This document shows, one piece after another, positions 57,175 through 64,000 of a DNA stretch of 64,000 nt; position 1 is the first letter of the stretch, and each line of letters opens with the position of its first letter. A program made the translations under genes and the position numbers. The notes beneath the pieces are model-generated. The model was given only the letters and a program-made list of their open reading frames with translations. It was not told the DNA's origin and made no database searches. The stretch is from Nocardia otitidiscaviarum NBRC 14405 (GTDB lineage: Bacteria; Actinomycetota; Actinomycetes; Mycobacteriales; Mycobacteriaceae): NCBI RefSeq assembly GCF_000308635.1, contig NZ_BAGD01000132.1, forward strand, positions 1 through 64,000, read 5' to 3'.

Positions 57175-59040
57175 TTATGTGAATTCCAGTGTGCGAAGGT
57201 CACGTTCACAGGCCGCTAATTGCCCTGGTCGGCGCGCTGCGGCGGCGCGGAGCAGGTCCTCGATTTCACCTACCCGACGGTCTGTTTCCACCACATTCTC
57301 GGTCGCCAACCGAACCAACTGGTCTGTGATTTGATCCTCGGCCTCCACCAGGACCGCGGCCACCCGCTGCTCCAGGTGCGCCTTCACATTCACCAGCGCA
57401 TCCGCGATCCACTGGCGCAAATGCGCCCGGTCGGCCAGCTGACCGCGCGCCCGCGCCAGCCAGGCGGCCACCCCCGCACCCAGCAGCAGGGTCAGCGGGA
57501 CGGTGGCGTAATCCAGCGCGGGCATGAGCGCGAACGGGGAGACGATCAGGCGCCCCAGCCCGAAACCGGCGGATGCGCCGATCACGATCATCAACCGGTC
57601 CTCCGCACCGACGTGGCGCGGCTCCGGATCCGGACCGACCCGGGGCGGCGCGGCGACACGCTGCGCCACCCGCATGGTCGGCTCGGGTTCGGCCTCGTCG
57701 TCCTCGGTCGACGCGAACGCCCGGACCGTCAGCTCGACCAGCCGGGTCAGATCGGTGAGCCGGTGGCGGATCTCGGCATCGATCTCCGCGGTCAGCTCGT
57801 CCACCGTCCGCTGCAGATGCCGCGGATAGTCGCGCTGTTCGGCGCGGCCCAGGCGCTCGACATCGGCTCGGGCCGCGATATTGAGGGCGCGAATCCGCGC
57901 GCCCACCTCGTGCACGAGATCGACCTTCGCCAGCTGCATCCGATTGTGCAGGGCCGCCATGGCGATCGAACGCCCGCCGTCGCCGACCGCCAGCAGTTCC
58001 ACCCGCTCCTCCCGCAGCGCGGCCACATCGGCGGCCGATCGCAGGGCCTCGATCTGCTCGTCGATGCGCCGACGGGTGTCCGTGAGCACCCGCCGCAGCA
58101 CGCCCTCGGCCTGATCGGCGGCCGTCACCGCACCCGCCGCGGCGGCCAGGCGGGCGTGCAACAGGGCGATACCGGCGCGATCGGCCAGGGCCGCGTCCGC
58201 CGTGGTGCGCGCCGCCGCCGCCAATTGCGGTGACACCGGGACGATATCGACCCCGGAGCGGTCGTCGAATGCCGCGGCCAGCAGCTCCCGGTTCCGGTCC
58301 CGGATCCCGCGCCAATCGTCGTGCGCGTGAATACCGCCCAGCGCGAAGACGATCCGAGCGCCGCCCGCACGCAGCCGCCGCACCACGTCCAGGGTGTGCG
58401 CCCCGATCGGCGCGGCGGCATCGCACAGCACCAGCGCCACCCCCACCGGCCGCACCGGCTCCTCGACCGGCTCCGACACCTCGAGCCGGGGAACGAAACG
58501 CGCCAATTCGGCCCGCAGCAAGGCCGTGTTCGCGTCGTCGACGCCGATCAGCGTGATCGAACCCGCCACCTCACCGCCGACCCTGGCCGCCTCCAACAAC
58601 GCCATGCCCTGGGGGTTCCAGCGCGCCACAACGGCTTCCGCCGTCGGTGGCAACACCAGGGAGGCGATCCGAGCTGAGTGCGCCGCATCGACCGGCACGG
58701 CCGGCGCGGGCAGCGAGATGAGGCCGCGCGGCATCTCGGAGATTCCGGACGGAGTGGCTGATGCTCCGGACGGAGTGGATGAAACTCCGAACGGACCGGA
58801 TGAGGTGGCCGACCCAGCGGTCGCGGCCGTGGTACCGCCACCGGTCGCGCCGGAACCGCCGGGCGACTCCCGCCCGTGCGTGGGTCCCCGGGACTCCGCA
58901 GCGGTTCCGTCCGTTGGCTGTTCCCGACGCTCGGGACCCCGGCTCAACGGCTCGTCGTCCGGAGCGGGCGGACCGACCATGGGGGTGGCGGTCTCCCGGC
59001 GGGTGTCGTGGGCGGTGCCGGGGCGTTCAGAGTCGGGCAT
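57175..59040 (-). CDS. Dynamin-like membrane protein with degenerate G domain (Rv0210 position)
   Basis: 621 residues. An Ala/Gly/Pro/Ser-rich N-terminus of about 115 residues precedes a G-domain-like fold without a usable P-loop: ITLIGVDDANTALLRAEL where GxxxxGK(S/T) is expected, and FALGGIHAHDDW in place of NKxD. Long amphipathic helices (about 310-445) and a pair of membrane segments (about 483-502 and 512-530, LMIVIGASAGFGLG and PLTLLLGAGVAAWLA) follow, then a helical C-terminus. The layout resembles bacterial dynamin-like proteins. It overlaps the true GTPase gene by 14 bp, so the two probably act as a heteromer. Function unknown. Confidence 0.8.
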   Translation of the reverse strand: MPDSERPGTAHDTRRETATPMVGPPAPDDEPLSRGPERREQPTDGTAAESRGPTHGRESPGGSGATGGGTTAATAGSATSSGPFGVSSTPSGASATPSGISEMPRGLISLPAPAVPVDAAHSARIASLVLPPTAEAVVARWNPQGMALLEAARVGGEVAGSITLIGVDDANTALLRAELARFVPRLEVSEPVEEPVRPVGVALVLCDAAAPIGAHTLDVVRRLRAGGARIVFALGGIHAHDDWRGIRDRNRELLAAAFDDRSGVDIVPVSPQLAAAARTTADAALADRAGIALLHARLAAAAGAVTAADQAEGVLRRVLTDTRRRIDEQIEALRSAADVAALREERVELLAVGDGGRSIAMAALHNRMQLAKVDLVHEVGARIRALNIAARADVERLGRAEQRDYPRHLQRTVDELTAEIDAEIRHRLTDLTRLVELTVRAFASTEDDEAEPEPTMRVAQRVAAPPRVGPDPEPRHVGAEDRLMIVIGASAGFGLGRLIVSPFALMPALDYATVPLTLLLGAGVAAWLARARGQLADRAHLRQWIADALVNVKAHLEQRVAAVLVEAEDQITDQLVRLATENVVETDRRVGEIEDLLRAAAARRPGQLAACERDLRTLEFT

Positions 59041-60088
59041 CGGTCAACCGTTCCCACAGGCGGATGTAGCCGTCGTGAATGCGCAGCGCGGCGCGACGGG
59101 CATCCGGTGTGATGTCGGCGGCGACGACCGCGCGCCAGTGGGCGGCGTGCGCCAGGGCCTGGTCCGGGTCGGTGGGTGCTGGGTCGGTGGCGGGCAGCCG
59201 GGCGAGCGCGGGACTGGACAGTCCCGCCCGCAGGCCCAGCGCCAGCGCTTCGTCGCCCCGCAGGTAGGTCTCGATGCGGTCGCGCGCCGGAATGCGGCAG
59301 GCCGCCAGCCGGGTGAGCTCGTCGAGGAGTTCGCCGCCGCGCCGGGCCGCGTGCGCTTCGCAGCGGCGGCGCAGGTCGGCGTGCAGCGGGTCGATTCCGC
59401 TGGCGGCGTGCAGGATCTGCAGGATTCGCCCCGACGACAGCTCGGGCCGGTACCGCAGCGCCGAGAGGGCACAGGCCAGGCCGGGCAGCGGCCAGCGGGC
59501 GAGCAGCGCCTTCCGGTCGGCGGTGTCGGAGCCGAACGCGGGGTCGGTGAACCGTTCCGGGACGAGGGCGAACGTCGGGTCCGGATGGTCGCGGTGGCGG
59601 CACAGGGTGGCCCGTTCGGCATCGGCGACAATGCCGGATCGGGTATGCGCCGCCAGGGTCGCCACCACCGGATGTACGGCCATGCCGAACTCCTCGGCGC
59701 AGCGCTCGGCGGCGGTGACCGCATCGCTCCAGCGGCTGCCGATGGCATCGGCCTTGTTCAGCACCAGCAGCATTCGCTCCGGCGGCACGGTGGCGAGCAC
59801 CGCTCGATCCGCGGGGTGCGGCGCGCCCGCCAAGATATAGAGGACGAGATCGCCGTCCAGGACGGGTTCGGGTTGCCCCGGCACATCCACCGACGCGGTC
59901 TCCTCGGCGGCGAGCAGGGCCAAAGCCCGCTGCACCGTGGTCTTTCCGGCACGGCTGCGCCCGGTGACCTGAATGCGCAACGGCCGCCGCCAACGCCGGA
60001 CGGCGGCTTCGAGTCGTGGGGGGACCGGCGTATCGCTCGCGCGGACCGCCGTCAGCAGCAGCTCCAGTTCGCTTCGACCTTCATCCAT
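59027..60088 (-). CDS. P-loop GTPase (dynamin-like partner; Rv0209 position)
   Basis: 353 residues. The G motifs are intact: Walker A GRSRAGKTT (43-51), DxxG as DVPG (68-71) and NKAD (111-114). A helical region rich in Arg/Leu follows. No TM helix, so it is soluble or membrane recruited. It is first in a two-gene unit with the pseudo-GTPase/membrane partner (14-bp overlap). ATG 60088. The pair occupies the place of Rv0209/Rv0210 between pckA and trmB; I recall no assigned function for those. Confidence 0.85.
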   Translation of the reverse strand: MDEGRSELELLLTAVRASDTPVPPRLEAAVRRWRRPLRIQVTGRSRAGKTTVQRALALLAAEETASVDVPGQPEPVLDGDLVLYILAGAPHPADRAVLATVPPERMLLVLNKADAIGSRWSDAVTAAERCAEEFGMAVHPVVATLAAHTRSGIVADAERATLCRHRDHPDPTFALVPERFTDPAFGSDTADRKALLARWPLPGLACALSALRYRPELSSGRILQILHAASGIDPLHADLRRRCEAHAARRGGELLDELTRLAACRIPARDRIETYLRGDEALALGLRAGLSSPALARLPATDPAPTDPDQALAHAAHWRAVVAADITPDARRAALRIHDGYIRLWERLTDARL

Positions 60089-60496
60089 CGCGTATCTCGC
60101 TGTAGCTCAACGCAATAACTCACGTGTGTTTTCGGCAGAAATGCCCTGAAATCCGGTGTGCCCGCACCGGTACCCGCGCGCCCATCGCGAATACAGCGGA
60201 ATCCTAGTCACGAAAACGACGCCATGAAGCGGGAATTGCGCCATCGGGACAACCCCGCTGGCCGGGGCGTCGGCCGCCCGCCGGTCCGCCGCGGACGGTG
60301 CGCCCGATCACCGGCGCCACGCCCCTGTGTGACGCGTCACGGCCCGCCCATTCGGCGACGCGGTCGCATTACCGCTCGTTTCCCGGTATCCGGTCGCGGA
60401 AACGCAGGTGGGCGCGATCACGAAAATGCCCGCCGGAAAACGGATCGGGCACCCAACGCGTGGTCGATTGCTGCGCTAATCATCGAATACTGGACA
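60089..60496. other. Divergent intergenic region, 408 bp
   Basis: This lies between the GTPase gene and trmB and should contain both promoters. The trmB frame is open upstream to 60158, but the extension is Arg/Pro rich and unlike the family. I see no further signal. Confidence 0.4.
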
Positions 60497-61273
60497 ATGG
60501 ACGCCGTGAACGACGCCGCGAACCACACTGCCGAGTCAGTTCCCGGGCCGCGGTCGGCCACCGGCAACCGTCTCTACCCTCGGGTCACCAGCTTCCGGTC
60601 CCGCCGGGGCGCGCTGACGCCGTCCCAGCAGGAGTCCTGGGAGCGGATGTGGCCGCACATCGGGAAGGATGTGTCCGACGACCCGCTCGACGCCGACGCC
60701 TGGTTCGGCCGCAGCGCGCCGCTCATCATCGAGATCGGCTGCGGTACCGGTACCGCCACCGCGGCCATGGCTCGCGACGAGCCGCAGTTCAACCTGATCG
60801 GCATCGAGGTCTACAAGCCGGGTCTGGCCATGCTGGTGAAGACCATCGAGCGCGAGGGCATCGACAATGTCCGGCTGCTGCGCGGCGATGCCGTGGATGT
60901 GCTGGACCACATGATTGCCGAGGAGTCGCTGACCGGTGTCCGGATCTTCTTCCCGGACCCGTGGCCCAAGGCTCGCCATCACAAGCGGCGGCTGATCCAG
61001 CCCGCCACGCTGAAGCTCATCGCGTCGCGGCTGAAACCCGGCGGCGTGTTGCATGTCGCCACCGACCACGCCGACTACGCGGAGTGGATTGCCGAGGTCG
61101 GAGCGGGAGAACCCCAGCTCATCGGCCTGAATGAGACGACCGGGGGCAATTCGGACGACTGGCGCGAAACCGCACCAATCGGTTTCGAACGTCCGATTAC
61201 CAAGTTCGAAAGCAAAGGACTCCGCGCGGGTAGCGCGATCAACGAGTTCATCTGGGGGAAGATCGAATCATGA
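60497..61273 (+). CDS. trmB: tRNA (guanine-N7-)-methyltransferase
   Basis: 258 residues. It methylates G46 in the variable loop of tRNAs using SAM. Signatures: IIEIGCGTGTATAAMA, NLIGIEVYKPGLAMLVKTIE, the FPDPWPKARHHKRRL catalytic loop with its conserved Asp-Pro-Trp, and LHVATDHADYAEW. ATG 60497 is chosen because upstream sequence is not family-like; GTG 60506 is close. It overlaps the NYN-protein gene by 4 bp (ATGA), opening the trmB-NYN-mmpL3 unit, the same order as Rv0208c-Rv0207c-Rv0206c. Confidence 0.95.
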   Translation: MDAVNDAANHTAESVPGPRSATGNRLYPRVTSFRSRRGALTPSQQESWERMWPHIGKDVSDDPLDADAWFGRSAPLIIEIGCGTGTATAAMARDEPQFNLIGIEVYKPGLAMLVKTIEREGIDNVRLLRGDAVDVLDHMIAEESLTGVRIFFPDPWPKARHHKRRLIQPATLKLIASRLKPGGVLHVATDHADYAEWIAEVGAGEPQLIGLNETTGGNSDDWRETAPIGFERPITKFESKGLRAGSAINEFIWGKIES

Positions 61274-62016
61274 GTGTCAGCGAAATGACCCCGGAGGTAT
61301 CGGATGTTGCCGAAATAATGCACGGCACCCCCTCCGCGGAAGTGCCCGGCACCCCAGCACTAGGCGTCAGCACCCCGGACGTGCGCCGCGTCCTGCTGGT
61401 CTGGGACGCACCGAATCTCGATATGGGACTCGGCGCGATCCTGGGCGGCCGCCCCACCGCCGCCTACCGCCCCCGCTTCGACGCCCTCGGACGCTGGCTG
61501 CTGGCCCGCACAGCCGAACTGTCGGTAGGTAGCCCGCGCCGGGTCGAACCCGAGGCGACCGTCTTCACCAATATCGCGCCCGGCACCGCCGATGTGGTGC
61601 GACCGTGGGTGGAGGCGCTGCGCAATGTCGGCTACGCAGTCTTCGCAAAACCCAAAATCGACGAGGATTCCGACGTCGACAGCGATATGCTCGCCCATAT
61701 CGAGCTACGCCGTCGCGGCGCGGGCTTGGCGGGCATCATGGTCGCCTCCGCGGACGGACAGGCGTTCCGCGCACCGCTCGAGGAGATCGCCGCGACGGGC
61801 GTTCCCGTTCAGGTGCTCGGATTCCGTGAGCACGCGAGTTGGGCCGTCACGTCCGATATCCTCGAGTTCATCGATCTGGAGGACATCCCGGGCGTGTTCC
61901 GTGAACCGCTGCCCAGGGTGAGCCTCGATTCGCTGCCCGACGAGGGAGCATGGCTGCAGCCCTTCCGGCCGCTGTCCGCACTGCTCACCTCCCGCCCCGC
62001 TCAAGGAGTCGCTTAG
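61270..62016 (+). CDS. NYN-domain (PIN-like) protein, Rv0207c-like
   Basis: 248 residues. After a 40-residue acidic, flexible N-terminus comes a PIN/NYN nuclease-like core: RRVLLVWDAPNLDMGLGAIL with Asp and Asn, then AKPKIDEDSDVDSDMLAHIE and IMVASADGQAFRAPLEEIAA, which supply the usual acidic metal ligands. NYN proteins are often RNases. It is translationally coupled to both neighbours (4-bp overlap with trmB, 1-bp with mmpL3), so an RNA or envelope role is equally possible. Strictly syntenic with Rv0207c. Confidence 0.9.
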   Translation: MSVSEMTPEVSDVAEIMHGTPSAEVPGTPALGVSTPDVRRVLLVWDAPNLDMGLGAILGGRPTAAYRPRFDALGRWLLARTAELSVGSPRRVEPEATVFTNIAPGTADVVRPWVEALRNVGYAVFAKPKIDEDSDVDSDMLAHIELRRRGAGLAGIMVASADGQAFRAPLEEIAATGVPVQVLGFREHASWAVTSDILEFIDLEDIPGVFREPLPRVSLDSLPDEGAWLQPFRPLSALLTSRPAQGVA

Positions 62017-64000
62017 TGTTCACCCGCTGGGGCGACCTGGTCTACCGGCTGCGCTTCGCCGTGCTCGGCGTGGTCACCGCCGCCATGCTCGCACTCGGAG
62101 GTTTCGGGTTCGGGCTGGAAAACCATCTCAGCTCCAGCGGGTGGTTCGACCCCACCTCGGAATCCACCAAGGCCGCCGAACTCAAGGACCAGGTCTACGG
62201 CCGCGACCACAGCGCCGACATCCTGCTGCTGTTCACCGCGCCCGAGGGCAAGACCATCGACGATCCGGAGTTCAGCCGGACGGTCGTCGACAAGCTCAAC
62301 AGCCTGCCCAAGGAATACCCGCTGATCACCAAGGTCAACGGGGCCTACTGGCAGACCGAGACCGGCGAGTGGATCCCGTCGGTCGCGGGCAGCAAGGACA
62401 AGAAGCACGCCTTCGCCGCGCTGGCCCTCGAGGGCAACAACGACACCGAGATGCTGCGGAACTACGCCCAGGTGCAGGACGCCTTCGAGATTCCGGGCGT
62501 CCAGGTCGAGGTCGCGGGTCTGCAACCCATCGGGTTCACGCTGAACGACACCATCGCCAGCGACGTGAAGCGCATGGAGCTGCTGGCGCTGCCCGCCGTC
62601 GCGGTGCTGCTGTTCTTCATCTTCGGCGGCATCGTCGCCGCCTCGCTGCCGCTGATCATCGGCGGGCTCACCATTCTGGCCTCCAACGGCATCATCATGG
62701 GGCTGACCAAGTTCACCGAGGTGAACTCGTTCGTCTCCGCCGTGGTGTCGATGATCGGCCTGGGTCTGGCCATCGACTACGGCCTGTTCATCGTGAGCCG
62801 GTTCCGCGAGGAACTCGCGGAGGGCTACGACACCAAGGCCGCGGTGCGCCGCTCGGTCATGACGGCGGGGCGCACCGTCACCTCCTCGGCGACCATGATC
62901 ATCGCCGCCAGCGCGGGCATGCTGCTGTTCCCGCAGGGCTTCCTCAAGTCGGTCGCCTACGGCACCATCGCCGCGGTGCTGCTGGCCATGGTGTCGGCGC
63001 TCACCGTGCTGCCCGCCATGCTGAGCATCCTCGGCCCACGCGTGGACATGCTGGGCCTCAAGTGGATTCGCAAGACCAAGACCGCCGACGAGGTCGAGAA
63101 CAGCTTCTGGGGCCGGATGACCGCGTGGGTGATGAAGCACCCGCTCAAGGTCGCCATCCCGCTCACCATCGTGCTGCTGCTGCTCATCATCCCGGTGAAG
63201 AACCTGCAGTTCGGCGGTATCAGCGAAACCTATCTGCCGCCGGACAATCCGACCCGACTGGCGCAGGAGCACTTCGACGAGATCTTCCCGCTGCGCAAAT
63301 CCGATCCGGTGCAGCTGATCATCGTCACCGACAACTCGCGCAATATCGGTCAGATCCTGGCGGAGGCGAATCAGGCTCCCGGACTGGTGAAGAACTCCCA
63401 GTTCGGCATTCCGGCGAAACCGCCGAACGGGTCGAACGTATGGGTCTCCGAGGCCACCGTCACCGACAGCGCGCATCCCGAGGACACCGTCGACTATCTG
63501 CGCTCGATGGCGGTGCCCGAAGGTGCGGAGGTCATGGTCACCGGGCAACCGGTCATGATGATGGACAGCATCAAGTCGCTGCTGGACCTCATGCCGCTGA
63601 TGATCGCGCTGGTGCTGCTGGTCACCACCATCCTGATGTTCCTGACCTTCGGATCGCTGGTGCTGCCGCTCAAGGCGGCGCTCATGAGCGCGCTCGGCCT
63701 CGGTTCCACGCTCGGCATCCTCACCTGGATCTTCATCGACGGCCACGGCGCGGGCCTGCTGAACTTCACACCGCAGCCGATCATGTCGCCGGTGCTGGTG
63801 CTGATCATCGCGATCATCTACGGCCTATCCGTGGATTACGAGGTGTTCCTGCTCTCCCGCATGGTGGAGGCACGCACGCAGGGGGCCAGCACCACCGAAT
63901 CCGTGCGCGTCGGCACCGCCCAGACCGGGCGCATCATCACCGCGGCGGCGCTCATCCTGTTGGTCGTGACGGGCGCGTTCGCGTTCTCCGAACTCGTGAT
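62016..64000 (+). CDS. mmpL3: MmpL3-type trehalose monomycolate transporter (3' truncated by window end)
   Basis: 661 codons are visible and the frame runs off the window. RND-family layout: TM1 (RLRFAVLGVVTAAMLALG), a periplasmic domain, TM2-TM6, then a second periplasmic domain and TM7 onward. Both proton-relay Asp-Tyr pairs are present: LAIDYGLFIVSRF (Asp254-Tyr255) and LSVDYEVFLLSRM (Asp607-Tyr608). LPPDNPTRLAQEHF and GHGAGLLNFTPQP match mycobacterial MmpL3. Its assignment to MmpL3 rather than another MmpL rests on the trmB-Rv0207c neighbourhood. GTG 62016 shares its G with the previous TAG. It exports trehalose monomycolate across the inner membrane. Confidence 0.93.
   Translation, partial: MFTRWGDLVYRLRFAVLGVVTAAMLALGGFGFGLENHLSSSGWFDPTSESTKAAELKDQVYGRDHSADILLLFTAPEGKTIDDPEFSRTVVDKLNSLPKEYPLITKVNGAYWQTETGEWIPSVAGSKDKKHAFAALALEGNNDTEMLRNYAQVQDAFEIPGVQVEVAGLQPIGFTLNDTIASDVKRMELLALPAVAVLLFFIFGGIVAASLPLIIGGLTILASNGIIMGLTKFTEVNSFVSAVVSMIGLGLAIDYGLFIVSRFREELAEGYDTKAAVRRSVMTAGRTVTSSATMIIAASAGMLLFPQGFLKSVAYGTIAAVLLAMVSALTVLPAMLSILGPRVDMLGLKWIRKTKTADEVENSFWGRMTAWVMKHPLKVAIPLTIVLLLLIIPVKNLQFGGISETYLPPDNPTRLAQEHFDEIFPLRKSDPVQLIIVTDNSRNIGQILAEANQAPGLVKNSQFGIPAKPPNGSNVWVSEATVTDSAHPEDTVDYLRSMAVPEGAEVMVTGQPVMMMDSIKSLLDLMPLMIALVLLVTTILMFLTFGSLVLPLKAALMSALGLGSTLGILTWIFIDGHGAGLLNFTPQPIMSPVLVLIIAIIYGLSVDYEVFLLSRMVEARTQGASTTESVRVGTAQTGRIITAAALILLVVTGAFAFSELV

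Noticed and set aside
1..64000. CRISPR array, insertion sequence, prophage or large biosynthetic cluster
   Set aside because: No regularly spaced direct repeats, transposase, phage structural genes, NRPS or PKS were seen on either strand.

Overview
The window is high-G+C actinobacterial chromosome from a mycolic-acid-containing member of the Mycobacteriales, most likely Nocardia or a close relative. The evidence is the arabinan/mycolate envelope gene set (AftD, an MmpL3-type transporter, a DUF3068 protein, a DUF4185 putative endo-D-arabinanase) and a gene order that runs nearly collinear with the Mycobacterium tuberculosis stretch Rv0338c to Rv0206c, but with extra genes inserted. All ortholog names come from my memory of those proteins; no search was run.

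Layout. 1-6.4 kb: tail of an Ala/Pro/Lys-repeat protein (probably the C-terminus of the Rv0338c-type Fe-S oxidoreductase), a secreted chitin-active LPMO, a CutC-like protein, an unknown protein divergent from an HTH/TPR-like regulator, and the AspC/AlaA aminotransferase. 6.4-16 kb: a non-coding stretch with an interspersed repeat, a YibE/F membrane protein, an Hsp70-like membrane protein, a DUF218 protein, a ctaD-dcd unit, tRNA-Gly(CCC) and small enzymes. 16-23 kb: accessory-looking genes, including a MazF/PemK-type toxin-antitoxin pair, hydrolases, a crotonase, the DUF4185 protein, methyltransferases and a DHFR-like reductase. 23-34.5 kb: lipid and central metabolism: fadE5, a VanW protein, a short 6-phosphogluconate dehydrogenase, the lpqI hexosaminidase, a TetR regulator, htdX-fabG4 and divergent fadA2.

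34.5-38.5 kb: an ADP-ribosylglycohydrolase behind a second copy of the unknown family from the first region, a universal stress protein and an isochorismate synthase. 38.5-53 kb: envelope polysaccharide block: DUF2613 protein, AftD, an acyltransferase, DUF3068, a flippase-like protein, a large membrane protein, a glycosyltransferase and a methyltransferase. 53-64 kb: two small unknown ORFs, aldehyde dehydrogenase, pckA, a GTPase/pseudo-GTPase pair that looks dynamin-like, then the overlapping unit trmB - NYN protein - mmpL3, which runs off the window end.

The strongest regulatory signal is a shared operator (ACTTAC-N6-GTAAG) upstream of the TetR gene and in the fabG4/fadA2 divergent promoter, implying one small regulon. 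The strongest unexplained signals are a 132-bp repeat present at 6.6 and 25.1 kb (81% identical, no gaps), a DnaA-box cluster folded into a perfect 15-bp stem at 25.36 kb, a degenerate duplication of a gene end at 49.9-50.3 kb, the GTPase pair, and the two-copy unknown protein family. There is no insertion sequence, CRISPR array or prophage.
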